Shown: positions 1 through 10,619, numbered from the stretch's first letter. The stretch is DNA of 64,000 nt from Allomuricauda sp. (GCA_017795045.1 CP051244.1:2876668-2940667); one strand, 5' to 3'. Program-made: numbers and translations. The notes: generated by a model from the letters alone, not told the origin.

Positions 1-6
1 GCTACG

Positions 7-111
7 CTCATTTCGAAATGACATGTTGCCCTTTTCGTCATTTCGACCGCATGGGAGAAATCTGAGCAATCAAAAAAGAGATTTCTTGGTCGCAAACTCC
101 CTCGAAATGAC
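7..111. repeat. CATTTCGA-type palindromic intergenic repeat (copy 1)
   Basis: It has complementary arms (CATTTCGA near one end, TCGAAATG at the other) and inner arms GAGAAATCT / AGATTTCT, so it could fold into a long hairpin. It is nearly the same as the copy at 2384-2498, with two long identical blocks and only the middle differing. The two copies lie in the same orientation on either side of the BspA-like gene. Such elements are common between genes in Flavobacteriia and carry no coding potential. Confidence 0.8.
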
Positions 112-177
112 AGTACCCGTAAGTACACCCCCATTGCCCGTTCGACCCCACTTAAGATGTACAACTCTACGTGGCAT

Positions 178-204
178 AAAAAAAGGGAGGCCGTAAAGCC
201 TCCC
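178..204 (-). terminator. Rho-independent terminator of the BspA-like gene
   Basis: Read on the minus strand, a perfect 7-bp stem GGGAGGC / GCCTCCC with a 6-base loop is followed by seven T. It lies 23 bases past the stop codon of the lipoprotein gene. Confidence 0.9.
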
Positions 205-226
205 TATGTTTTTGGAAAATTATATT

Positions 227-1972
227 TTATAATTCACAATCTATACCCACATCATCGGATATAGTCCAGTTTGCATTAGCAATCAACATATTTCGGGCAT
301 CCTGAATATCAGCATAATTCTGACAATATTCAACATCAGCTGCGCCAAGAGTGATTTCCTGTGGCAAATCCTCGAGTTCCGACCAACCTACCAAGGTATT
401 GCCATAATTTTGGGCGGACATTCCGGCACTATTGAACATCTGTACCATGCCCGTTATGCTACCAATATCCCAATCACCAAGGTTTTGGTCAAAATTGCCG
501 GCTCCCAGAAACATCATGCTCATTACGGTGACCTTTGCGGTGTCCCACCCACTAATATCCTGGTCAAATGGAGTATAGGCAAACATGGCGAACATATTGG
601 TCACTTTCCCCGTTTCCCAATCACTGATGTCCCTGTTAAATTCAGAGGCATTGGAGAACATGGCATACATGTTGGTAACGTTGCCCACTTTCCAATTTTC
701 AATGTTCCCGTTAAATTTACTTGCAAAATTGAACATAGCTTCCATGGTGATCACATTCGCAACATTCCATTGATCCAGATCGGAATTGAACTCAGCTGCA
801 TAGGCAAACATGTAGTTCATATATTTTACATTGGAAACATTCCATCCGTTCAAATCCGCATTGAAAGAACTGGCTCCACGGAACATATACGACAGGCTTT
901 CCACATTGGTCAGGTCAGGCACGTCCATGGCGTAATACATCATATTTTTGCAATTGTAAAATGCATGGGCCAACTTTTGCCATACCGTGGTGCCCCATTG
1001 GTCCATACGTATCAGCTGATCGGTAACAGCATTATCCTCAACCATTGAAAAGGAAGGGAAAGTCCCCACTATGGCCACTTTATAAATCCCCGCTGTGGCA
1101 TAGTTGTGATTAATGGTGGTGGGGTTTTCCGGGCTTAGTTCTTCCACGGTACCATCCCCCCAATTGATGGTAAAATCATAGGAATACTCTGGATCTAGGT
1201 TTAAAATTACATTGTCTCCAGTATTTTGTATTTCCCACGTGGTCACAAAGGCAGCCTTGTCATCAGGGTGGGCCTCGGCCACATCGGTCACCGTGATGGT
1301 CACCTGGACCTCTACCGGGTCGTTTACATTATCCGTTACAGATACCGTGAAGGTGTGCTGCTGTGCCGTTTCAAAATCCAGGGATTCCCCTCCTTTGATG
1401 GCCAAGTTACCACTCTCCCCATAAACAATGAACAGTCCCGAATCATCTTGGACCATGGTATATTCCAAGGTGTCATCATCCGAGTCAGAAGCTCCCAAAG
1501 TGCCAAAGACACTTTCATTGGGAGTATTTTCGGCCAATTCAAATGTATATCCCTCTTCTTCAAACGTAGGGGGCTGGTTGGTCTGCTCCGCTTCCGTGAC
1601 ATTGATGGTCATATTGGCATTTGCCGAAAGCTCCCCATCGCTCACACTCACCGTGATGGTGTGTTGCTGTTTGGAAGCATAGTCCAAAATTTTGTTGGCG
1701 GCCAAGCTAAGCTTGCCGTCCGTGGCACCGATCTCAAATAGACCATTGTCGTTGGTGCTGATGGAGAATTCCAAGTCATCGTCGTCATCGTCGGAAGCTA
1801 CCACGGTACCGATCACATGGGCGTCCGTTATGTTCTCATTGACATTGAAGGTCTTGCCCTCAATTTGTGGGGCATTGTTTTTATCGATCGGTGGCTTTGG
1901 GGCATCGTCCTTACCGCAAGAAACCACCATAAGGGCAAAAAGGGCCGTGTAGAGCAATTTTTTTAATTTCAT
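227..1972 (-). CDS. Surface lipoprotein: cadherin-like, PKD-like and BspA/DUF285 repeats
   Basis: Predicted exported lipoprotein of 581 residues. The chosen start gives a lipoprotein signal (MKLKK, hydrophobic stretch, VVSC with the lipid cysteine at 19); a longer frame upstream would bury this signal. Two cadherin-like domains follow (about 32-128 and 130-230), each with NENxxD or AENTPN and acidic Asp runs typical of calcium binding. A PKD-like segment (about 240-312, with INWGDGT) comes next. Residues 356-517 hold six to seven repeats of about 25 residues of the form MxxMFxxAxxFNxDxxxWxxxNV, the BspA/DUF285 type found in surface adhesins and Mycoplasma lipoproteins. Adhesion to surfaces, cells or polysaccharide is plausible but inferred. 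It stands alone with its own terminator and is bracketed by repeats. Confidence 0.88.
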   Translation of the reverse strand: MKLKKLLYTALFALMVVSCGKDDAPKPPIDKNNAPQIEGKTFNVNENITDAHVIGTVVASDDDDDDLEFSISTNDNGLFEIGATDGKLSLAANKILDYASKQQHTITVSVSDGELSANANMTINVTEAEQTNQPPTFEEEGYTFELAENTPNESVFGTLGASDSDDDTLEYTMVQDDSGLFIVYGESGNLAIKGGESLDFETAQQHTFTVSVTDNVNDPVEVQVTITVTDVAEAHPDDKAAFVTTWEIQNTGDNVILNLDPEYSYDFTINWGDGTVEELSPENPTTINHNYATAGIYKVAIVGTFPSFSMVEDNAVTDQLIRMDQWGTTVWQKLAHAFYNCKNMMYYAMDVPDLTNVESLSYMFRGASSFNADLNGWNVSNVKYMNYMFAYAAEFNSDLDQWNVANVITMEAMFNFASKFNGNIENWKVGNVTNMYAMFSNASEFNRDISDWETGKVTNMFAMFAYTPFDQDISGWDTAKVTVMSMMFLGAGNFDQNLGDWDIGSITGMVQMFNSAGMSAQNYGNTLVGWSELEDLPQEITLGAADVEYCQNYADIQDARNMLIANANWTISDDVGIDCEL

Positions 1973-2519
1973 GATGAACTGTTTTATGGTTAAAACCACA
2001 ATTTGCCCATTTTGCCGGTAATCGAGGGCGGTGAATTGACGGATGGCCCGTTTGAGTTGACGGATAGGGGTCAATGGACAATACCGTCCCCATTGAACTT
2101 GATACTTGGCTCCTCAGTTTTCGTGGTTTTGACACGAATTGCACGAATGAGAACGAACATTCACGAAGGTTTCCCTGTCATTCTGAGCAGAGCGAAGAAC
2201 CTCTTTCTGGACACGAATTGCACGAATATCCACAAAGGTATTGCGGTGGATTCCGCATCCCGTGCTGAATGACACACTACTTTTTTAGTCATTTCGAACC
2301 TTGTCCTGAGCGCAGTCGAAGGGTAACGTGAGAAATCTGTATACAGGAAAGAGATTTCTCAATCGTCCCGATTTTTTTCGGGACTCATTTCGAAATGACA
2401 TGTTGCCCTTTTCGTCATTTCGAACCTTCAAATTTATTGGGAGTGAGAAATCTGAAAAAGTGAGGAGATTTCTTGGTCGCAAACTCCCTCGAAATGACCA
2501 TCAGTAGGGGTTTAATATA
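1973..2519. repeat. Repeat-rich non-coding gap
   Basis: I see no credible gene here. It holds two copies of ACACGAATTGCACGAAT (about 2131 and 2211), a short TCATTCTGAGC-type element near 2178, and a compound CATTTCGA-type array from 2284 to 2498. The last unit (2384-2498) matches the element at 7-111. Short open frames here are translations of the repeats. Confidence 0.75.
2384..2498. repeat. CATTTCGA-type palindromic intergenic repeat (copy 2)
   Basis: This is a direct copy of the element at 7-111, sharing its first roughly 40 bases and last roughly 34 bases, with a different centre. Together the two copies frame the lipoprotein gene as a 2.4-kb unit. Confidence 0.8.
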
Positions 2520-4819
<2,300 letters not shown>

Positions 4820-5401
4820 CTATATCTGATCTTTTTTAATCCATTTTGGGGTTGCCGTAGGCTGGTATGCTCTCATCTGGTCCAGAAGTCCTTCGGAAGT
4901 TTCATCCACCAAAAGCATATCCCTGTTTTCTTGCTTCAATAATCCTGTGGCCACCATGCCATCCAGAAATTCCAACAGCTTGTCATAATACCCATTAATA
5001 TTCAAAATACCGATGGGTTTGGTGTGTAGGCCCAATTGTGCCCAGGTGACCATCTCGAACAATTCTTCAAGGGTGCCAAATCCACCGGGCAGGGCAATAG
5101 TGCCTTCGGAAAGTTCGTGCATTTTCATTTTTCTTTCCTGCATGCTCCCCACTACAATCAATTCGGTAATCCTGTCATGGAAAATTTCCTTGGAACGCAG
5201 GAAATCGGGAATCACCCCAATAACCTCTCCTTGATGATCCAATGCCCCGTTGGCCACCTGCCCCATAAGACCCACTTTGGCCCCACCGTACACCAAGGTG
5301 ATATGTTCATGTGCCAATAATGTACCCAATGCATACGATGCACGGACAATGGTGGTATCATTTCCATTACTACTACCGCAAAAAACCGAAATACTTTTCA
5401 T
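4820..5401 (-). CDS. LOG-family protein (putative cytokinin riboside 5'-monophosphate phosphoribohydrolase)
   Basis: A 193-residue Rossmann-type protein of the LOG/YvdD family. It has the family signatures YGGAKVGLMG (about 38-47) and PGGFGTLEE (about 105-113). Characterised members release the base from AMP-type nucleoside monophosphates. Bacterial members often carry the name lysine decarboxylase, which is wrong for this family. The start overlaps the prmC stop by four bases, indicating co-translation. The substrate in this organism is unknown. Confidence 0.9.
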   Translation of the reverse strand: MKSISVFCGSSNGNDTTIVRASYALGTLLAHEHITLVYGGAKVGLMGQVANGALDHQGEVIGVIPDFLRSKEIFHDRITELIVVGSMQERKMKMHELSEGTIALPGGFGTLEELFEMVTWAQLGLHTKPIGILNINGYYDKLLEFLDGMVATGLLKQENRDMLLVDETSEGLLDQMRAYQPTATPKWIKKDQI

Positions 5402-6324
5402 GGATTGGGATTCGCCTTGATCATCCTATCATTGCCAAAGATGTCTTTTCGGAGTTCAATTTCCGAAAAATTATGGGCTTTCAAAAGGGCTTGGGTTTCA
5501 ACTCCCAGATATTGATTGATTTCCAGATACAAGCTTCCGTTTTTGGTCAGGTTTTTATTGGCAAAATGGGCAATGGCCCTATAAAACAGCAAAGGGTCCT
5601 CATTAGGGACAAAGAGTGCCAAGTGGGGTTCGTGGCCGGCTACATTTTTCTTTATCTCTTTTTTTTCCAACTCCCTGACATAAGGTGGATTGGATACAAC
5701 AATATCAAACTCAAGTTCAAGCGCAAGTTCAGGTCCAAGTGCAAGTTCAGGTGCAAGTACAAGTTCAAGTGCAAGTTCAGGTTCAAGAATGCTCTGTTTT
5801 AAAAAGGTAACGTCCACAGAGTTGGCTTCGGCATTTTTACGAGCTACCTTGAGGGCCTTTTCTGAAATATCCAAGGCATAGACCTTTGCAGTGGGAATGT
5901 ATTTGGCGAGGGCAATGGCAATACAACCGCTTCCTGTTCCGATATCGAGGATTCTTATTTCTGATGTCCGATGTTCTCTTTCTGATTTCTGATTTTTCAC
6001 ATCATCCATAATCCATTGTACCAGTTCTTCGGTTTCAGGTCTGGGAATGAGCACATCTCCATTGACGGCAAACTCCATATCCATGAAATGGGCCGTACCT
6101 AAAATATACTGCAGGGGTCGTTCTTGCTTCAGTTGTGCCAAAGCTTCAAACAGAGGCTGCTCGTCTTCTTTGGTCACTGTAGTGTTGGGGTGAACAACCA
6201 GAACAAAGCGTTCCAATCCCAAGTAGTGTTCAATACAGCGGTAGAAGAACGCATCCACTTCCTCTTTGGGGTAGATACCATCCAATTCCTTATGAAAAAT
6301 GGTCTTGACTTCTTGGAGTAACAT
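5398..6324 (-). CDS. prmC: Peptide chain release factor N5-glutamine methyltransferase, with an in-frame repeat insertion
   Basis: It methylates the GGQ glutamine of release factors RF1/RF2. The 308-residue protein has the N-terminal helical domain, the PxQYILGTAHF region (about 70-80), the SAM-binding LDIGTGSGCIAIALA (about 126-140) and the catalytic NPPY (212-215). Between the last methyltransferase strand and NPPY lies an unusual stretch (about 181-206) of alternating X-Leu/Pro dipeptides, encoded by 13 hexamers at 5712-5789. Family members normally have a short loop here. Because the unit is six bases, the frame is kept. It overlaps the LOG gene by four bases and the GNAT stop by one. Confidence 0.95.
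   Translation of the reverse strand: MLLQEVKTIFHKELDGIYPKEEVDAFFYRCIEHYLGLERFVLVVHPNTTVTKEDEQPLFEALAQLKQERPLQYILGTAHFMDMEFAVNGDVLIPRPETEELVQWIMDDVKNQKSEREHRTSEIRILDIGTGSGCIAIALAKYIPTAKVYALDISEKALKVARKNAEANSVDVTFLKQSILEPELALELVLAPELALGPELALELEFDIVVSNPPYVRELEKKEIKKNVAGHEPHLALFVPNEDPLLFYRAIAHFANKNLTKNGSLYLEINQYLGVETQALLKAHNFSEIELRKDIFGNDRMIKANPNP
5712..5789. repeat. Hexanucleotide repeat (CAAGTN-type) inside prmC
   Basis: Thirteen consecutive hexamers, all CAAG.. or CAGG.. on the plus strand. They encode a Leu-rich dipeptide repeat in prmC on the minus strand. The same unit type makes up the intergenic tract at 9981-10136. Confidence 0.9.
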
Positions 6325-6809
6325 TACAGTTTTTTTAGCATCCAGACTGGACAGGAATAATGCCCTGTATTGCCCATGGGGGCATCAATATATTCGAAAC
6401 CGCTACGCTGATAGAGCTTTTGGGCCGATTCCATATAGGGCATGGTTTCCAAATAGCAGGCTTCAAAACCATACGTCTTGGCCCTCTCCAGACATGTCGT
6501 GATCATCTGTGCTCCAAGTCCCTTCCCCCTAGCTTCTTCCAAAAAGTACATTTTTTGAAGTTCGCACACATTTCCATCGTAGTTTTCCAAAGGCGCAATT
6601 CCCGCACAACCGATGATACTACCATCATATTCCACAACAAAGTAGGTGGATTTGGGCACATCATAGGCGGCATGCATATCATCCAGGGCCTTATCAGCAT
6701 AGGCTGTTCCTACCTTGGGCACCCCCAAATCCTCCAAAACCTTCCGGACCACTTGGGCAACCTGAGCATTGTCCTTCGGTGTTATTTCCCGTATCACCGC
6801 ATCCTTCAT
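6324..6809 (-). CDS. GNAT-family N-acetyltransferase
   Basis: A 161-residue single-domain GNAT protein. The acetyl-CoA site is seen as ARGKGLGAQM (about 92-101, Q/RxxGxG/A type), after the core strand VCELQKMYF. The C-terminal YQRSGFEYI is also usual for the fold. The substrate is not predictable from sequence. It is the first gene of the minus-strand run GNAT-prmC-LOG-ligA and overlaps the prmC start by one base. Its start is back to back with ribD. Confidence 0.88.
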   Translation of the reverse strand: MKDAVIREITPKDNAQVAQVVRKVLEDLGVPKVGTAYADKALDDMHAAYDVPKSTYFVVEYDGSIIGCAGIAPLENYDGNVCELQKMYFLEEARGKGLGAQMITTCLERAKTYGFEACYLETMPYMESAQKLYQRSGFEYIDAPMGNTGHYSCPVWMLKKL

Positions 6810-6826
6810 ATTGCGTTTTATTGTTC

Positions 6827-6834
6827 TATTTTTG
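6827..6834 (+). promoter_or_regulatory. Bacteroidota -7 element TATTTTTG before ribD
   Basis: An exact TAnnTTTG match ending five bases before the GTG start of ribD. Transcription would begin at or next to the start codon, suggesting a leaderless message. I see no well-spaced -33 TTG. Confidence 0.45.
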
Positions 6835-6838
6835 TTGG

Positions 6839-7891
6839 GTGAAGATACACCAAAAATACATCCTCCGGTGCATAGAACTGGGCGAAAAGGGGCTGGGCAC
6901 CACTGCTCCGAATCCCATGGTAGGTTGTGTTATTGTGCATAAAGGAAAGATTATTGGTGAGGGATATACCAGTCCTTATGGTGGCCCCCATGCCGAGGTG
7001 AACGCCATTCATTCCGTAAAGGATAAAAGCCTGCTTCCCAAAGCTACATTGTATGTTCTCTTGGAGCCCTGCTCCCATTATGGAAAAACCCCTCCATGCG
7101 CCGACCTGATTATTCAACATCACATTCCAGAAGTGGTCATCGGAATCAAAGATCCCCACGACAAGGTTGCCGGAAAAGGCATCCAAAAGTTGGAAGCGGC
7201 GGGTTGCAAGGTCACTGTTGGGATTTTGGAAAAAGAATGTCGCGAGCACCTTAAGCGATTTTTGACCTTTCAAGAGAAAAAGCGCCCCTACATTATATTG
7301 AAGTGGGCAGAGACCATAGATGGTTTTATCGCACCGGACCTAAATCTTAGGACAGCCACTCCTGAACCCTTTTGGATCACCAATCCCTACTCCAAACAAC
7401 TGGTGCACCAATGGCGGAGTCAGGAACAGGCCATTTTGGTAGGCACCAATACCGTTTTGGAGGATAATCCGAAACTGAACACGCGCGATTGGGCGGGAAA
7501 AACCCCTGTGAGGGTCATTTTGGACAAAGATTTGAAAATTGATTCCACTTTTCATGTGATGGACAAAAGCGTAAAGACCTTAATCCTGACCCAAGTCGAT
7601 GATACCACCCGCTATTCCGAAGGTATTGTTTATGAAATCATCGACTTTTCCAAGGCGATTGCCGCACAAATATGCCATGTGCTGTATCTACACTCCATAA
7701 CCAGTATAATTATTGAAGGTGGTTCGCGTACCCTTCAAACCTTTATCAATGAAAACTTATGGGACGAGGCAAGGGTCTTTACAGGAACATCCGTTTTTGG
7801 AAGTGGCGTCCCCGCACCTCGGCTTCAGGAAAAACCAACTAGCGAACAATCCATCTTAACTGACACCCTATCCGTTTTTACCAATGATTAA
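6839..7891 (+). CDS. ribD: Bifunctional riboflavin deaminase/reductase
   Basis: It carries out two steps of riboflavin synthesis: deamination of the pyrimidine intermediate and NADPH reduction of its ribose. The N-terminal deaminase has zinc ligands and catalytic residues H51 and E53 (HAEVNAI), C78 and C87 (PCSHYGKTPPC). The reductase domain covers roughly 145-350. I chose a GTG start at 6839, which gives MKIHQKYILRCIELG as in relatives; the upstream frame is unrelated hydrophobic sequence. It overlaps the next gene by eight bases. Confidence 0.95.
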   Translation: MKIHQKYILRCIELGEKGLGTTAPNPMVGCVIVHKGKIIGEGYTSPYGGPHAEVNAIHSVKDKSLLPKATLYVLLEPCSHYGKTPPCADLIIQHHIPEVVIGIKDPHDKVAGKGIQKLEAAGCKVTVGILEKECREHLKRFLTFQEKKRPYIILKWAETIDGFIAPDLNLRTATPEPFWITNPYSKQLVHQWRSQEQAILVGTNTVLEDNPKLNTRDWAGKTPVRVILDKDLKIDSTFHVMDKSVKTLILTQVDDTTRYSEGIVYEIIDFSKAIAAQICHVLYLHSITSIIIEGGSRTLQTFINENLWDEARVFTGTSVFGSGVPAPRLQEKPTSEQSILTDTLSVFTND

Positions 7892-8486
7892 AAATATTAT
7901 ACTTGATTTTGGGGATGTATTCATCAACCTGGACAAACCTGCCACAGCAAGGGAAATGATCAAATTTGGTTTTTCGGGCGTTACCCCGGAATTGAGCCTA
8001 TTGTTTTTGGCCTACGAAAAAGGAGCTTTGGATTCCCAGAAATTCCTTGAACAAGTCTCAGGGTATTTCCCCGAAGCCAAAGAAGACAACCTAATCCAGG
8101 CATGGAATGCCATTTTAAAGGATTTTCCCGATGAGCGACTTACCTTTCTGGAACAATTGGCCGAAGAAAACCAACACCGCCTTTTCCTTTTGAGCAATAC
8201 CAATGACCTACATATTGAATGTGTAAAGCAGCAAATGGGAATGGAAAAGTTCAATCGGTTCAAGAATGCCTTTGAGGTGTTCTACCTATCGTATGAAATG
8301 GGAATGAGCAAACCTGATGCGGAGATATTTGAATTCGTATTGGAGCAAAACGACTTAACCCCATCCGAAACCTTGTTTGTGGACGACACCAAAGAGAACA
8401 CGGATGCTGCGGCCGAGCTCGGTATCCAAACCTGGAACCTTTTGGTGGGCCAAGAAGACATCACCCAACTTAAGCACTACCTATAA
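7884..8486 (+). CDS. HAD-superfamily hydrolase (subfamily IA)
   Basis: A 200-residue phosphatase-type HAD protein. Motif I is DFGDV (residues 8-12); motif II is LLSNTN; motif III is the lysine in GMSKPD; motif IV is FVDDTKEN. The second position of motif I is Gly where many phosphatases have Asp (DxD), but the DFGDV variant occurs in this YihX-like group. The substrate is unknown. Being translationally coupled to ribD, it might act in flavin synthesis, where the dephosphorylation step is carried out by HAD enzymes in other bacteria; that link is inference. Confidence 0.85.
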   Translation: MIKNIILDFGDVFINLDKPATAREMIKFGFSGVTPELSLLFLAYEKGALDSQKFLEQVSGYFPEAKEDNLIQAWNAILKDFPDERLTFLEQLAEENQHRLFLLSNTNDLHIECVKQQMGMEKFNRFKNAFEVFYLSYEMGMSKPDAEIFEFVLEQNDLTPSETLFVDDTKENTDAAAELGIQTWNLLVGQEDITQLKHYL

Positions 8487-9350
8487 ATGATTGACCTGGC
8501 CCTAAGCATTCTGAGTTCCACCCTAATTTTTGTGGTCTTTAAATTATTTGATGTATACAAGGTCCAGACACTTTATGCCATCATCACCAATTATGTAGTG
8601 GCCTGCATCGTTGGACTTCTCCTCTACGGAGGACGTGTAGAACCATCTAAAATTATCGAAGCTTCTTGGTTTGTGGGACCGGTACTCTTGGGAGTGCTTT
8701 TTATCACAGTTTTCAACTTGATGGCCAAAACCGCCCAGGTTGCAGGGGTATCCGTGGCTTCCGTGGCCACTAAAATGTCGTTGGTCATTCCCGTACTGTT
8801 CGGGGTACTCTTTTATCAAGAGTATTTGTCCTCATGGCAGATCATTGGAATTCTGCTAGCCCTCGTGGCCGTTTATATGGCTTCGCTAAAAGAGCAGCAC
8901 ATCACCATCCATAAAAGAGACCTGATATTGCCCGCTTTGGTTTTCTTGGGTTCAGGGGTTATCGATACGAGTATTAAATATTTTGAGGAACAGCATCTGA
9001 CCTCCCAAGAAATTCCTCTCTTCTCTTCCATGGTGTTCGGTTGTGCCGCCTTGACCGGGTTGGTCTTTATTGGAGTGAAATCCGTTAAAAATCCACTACG
9101 GGTCAACCTGAAGAATATTTTGGGCGGGATAGCGCTGGGGGTACCCAATTACTTTTCCATCTTCTTTTTGATTCGCGCCCTGCGCTCAGAAATGTTGGAA
9201 AGTGCCGCACTGTTCACACTAAACAATGTGGCTATCGTCATGTTTTCAACCCTTATGGGGATTCTGATGTTCAAGGAAAAACTTAGCTTGAAAAACTGGG
9301 GCGGAGTAGTTTTGGCCGTATTCAGCATAATCCTTGTAGCTTTGTTTTAA
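8487..9350 (+). CDS. EamA/DMT-family transporter
   Basis: A 287-residue integral membrane protein with nine to ten hydrophobic helices in two EamA-like halves (about 1-130 and 150-287). It starts right after the HAD stop codon and overlaps the next start by one base (TAATG), so it is part of the ribD run. DMT permeases export or import small metabolites; no substrate can be read from sequence. Confidence 0.85.
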   Translation: MIDLALSILSSTLIFVVFKLFDVYKVQTLYAIITNYVVACIVGLLLYGGRVEPSKIIEASWFVGPVLLGVLFITVFNLMAKTAQVAGVSVASVATKMSLVIPVLFGVLFYQEYLSSWQIIGILLALVAVYMASLKEQHITIHKRDLILPALVFLGSGVIDTSIKYFEEQHLTSQEIPLFSSMVFGCAALTGLVFIGVKSVKNPLRVNLKNILGGIALGVPNYFSIFFLIRALRSEMLESAALFTLNNVAIVMFSTLMGILMFKEKLSLKNWGGVVLAVFSIILVALF

Positions 9351-9958
9351 TGGAAGATGATCGCTACAAAACCATAGCAAGGCCTTCATCCGAGGTTCTC
9401 TTCAAAGACCGGAAAAGCAAATTCTTTGCACAAGCCTTCCCTATCCAATCCGAGGATGAGGTAAAACCCATTGTTGAGGAGCTTCGCAAAAAACACCATA
9501 CCGCCAACCATGTATGCTATGCATGGCAATTGGGCGAGAAGGAACACGCCTATCGCGCCAATGATGATGGCGAACCCAACAATTCTGCCGGAATGCCCAT
9601 CTATGGACAGATACAGTCCTTTGATGTAACCAATGTACTGGTTACCGTGACCCGAATTTTTGGAGGGACCAAGTTAGGCGTCGGGGGTTTGATCCAAGCC
9701 TACCGTGCTGCTGCGCAAATGGCCCTGGAAGATTCCAAAATCATTGAGAAGACCCTGACCACAAAATTCCAATTGCGGTTTGGCTACCCTGAAATGGATA
9801 AGGTCATGCGTGGCATCAAGCAGCGTGGTCTGGATATGGTTTCCCAAAAAATGGAGATGGACTGTGAACTCATTATTTCAGTACGTGAAAGTGAAGCGGA
9901 ACAAACGCAACAGTTTTTTGAAGAGATGCAGCATGTACGTGTTAAGAAAATGGGGTGA
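9350..9958 (+). CDS. YigZ/IMPACT-family protein
   Basis: A 202-residue protein of the UPF0029/IMPACT family. It has the conserved core YRANDDGEPNNSAGMPI (about 64-80) and GGTKLGVGGL (about 103-112) with a C-terminal ferredoxin-like DUF1949-type domain. Family members affect translation control or bind nucleic acid; the bacterial role is unclear. It overlaps the transporter stop by one base and is the last gene of the ribD run. Confidence 0.9.
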   Translation: MEDDRYKTIARPSSEVLFKDRKSKFFAQAFPIQSEDEVKPIVEELRKKHHTANHVCYAWQLGEKEHAYRANDDGEPNNSAGMPIYGQIQSFDVTNVLVTVTRIFGGTKLGVGGLIQAYRAAAQMALEDSKIIEKTLTTKFQLRFGYPEMDKVMRGIKQRGLDMVSQKMEMDCELIISVRESEAEQTQQFFEEMQHVRVKKMG

Positions 9959-9980
9959 GGAACCACAGTTTGGTCACGTA

Positions 9981-10136
9981 CAAACTCAAGTGCAAGCCCA
10001 AATGCAAGTGCAAGCCCAAATGCAAGTGCAAACTCAAGTGCAAGTTCAAGCTCAAGCCCAAATGCAAGTGCAAGTTCAAGCTCAAGTTCAAGCTCAAGTG
10101 CAAGTTCAAGTTCAAGTTCTGACTCAAGTTCAGGTT
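9981..10136. repeat. Hexanucleotide repeat tract (CAAGTN)26, intergenic
   Basis: Twenty-six consecutive 6-base units, 25 of which begin CA (CAAGTG, CAAGTT, CAAGCC, CAAATG, CAAGCT). It lies 22 bases past the IMPACT-family stop codon. No start codon of a plausible gene reads it, so the Gln/Val-rich translation is an artefact. It uses the same unit as the repeat inside prmC. Confidence 0.92.
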
Positions 10137-10220
10137 AATCTGCGGTGCTTTTTTACAGAGGCTACAAGAAAATGGACTTAACCTATACCTATATAAGGTG
10201 ACTTTGCTTTAATGGGAATA

Positions 10221-10619
10221 TCAACTTTCCAGTTTTTCCAAAATGTATTCGGGACATTTAATAGGTCGATTGGTCTTTTTGTCCATAAACGCCAAAACGG
10301 TATGGGCCGTGGCCAAAAGTTCCTTGGCTTCGTTATAGATCTTATAATCGAACTCTATTTTTACCAAAGGTTTTTTGGTCAAGGAAGTCTCCACGGTAAT
10401 CAAATCGTCATAAAGCGCAGATTTTTTATAGTCAATCTGCAAAGAAATTACGGGTAACATGACCCCATTCTCCTCCATGCTTCGGTAGGTGATTCCAAGC
10501 GCCCTTAACCATTCCACCCGACCCATTTCCAAGTATTGTGCATAATTACCATGGTAAACTACCCCCATTTGGTCGGTTTCTCCATAACGAACCCGAAAAG
10601 AATGCGAATTTAACCTCAT
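10221..10619 (-). CDS. Acyl-CoA thioesterase, 4HBT/YbgC type
   Basis: A 132-residue hotdog-fold thioesterase. The active-site signature is YGETDQMGVVYHGNY (about 11-25), with the Asp expected to act in thioester hydrolysis, followed by YLEMGRVEW. The length is normal for the family. Substrates of YbgC-type enzymes range from short-chain acyl-CoA to acyl-ACP, so the exact role is open. It is a single gene divergent from dnaA. Confidence 0.9.
   Translation of the reverse strand: MRLNSHSFRVRYGETDQMGVVYHGNYAQYLEMGRVEWLRALGITYRSMEENGVMLPVISLQIDYKKSALYDDLITVETSLTKKPLVKIEFDYKIYNEAKELLATAHTVLAFMDKKTNRPIKCPEYILEKLES

Noticed and set aside
7..2498. Composite transposon around the BspA-like gene
   Set aside because: The flanking elements carry no transposase and no target-site duplication that I can see; they are better described as palindromic intergenic repeats.
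5311..5802. Plus-strand frame with Lys/Phe-rich repeat opposite prmC
   Set aside because: It is the antisense of prmC and its hexamer tract; prmC has clear catalytic motifs on the minus strand.
9780..10181. Long plus-strand open frame rich in Gln-Val-Gln-Ala repeats
   Set aside because: It is the hexamer repeat read in one frame and overlaps the end of the IMPACT-family gene out of frame; no plausible start or family.
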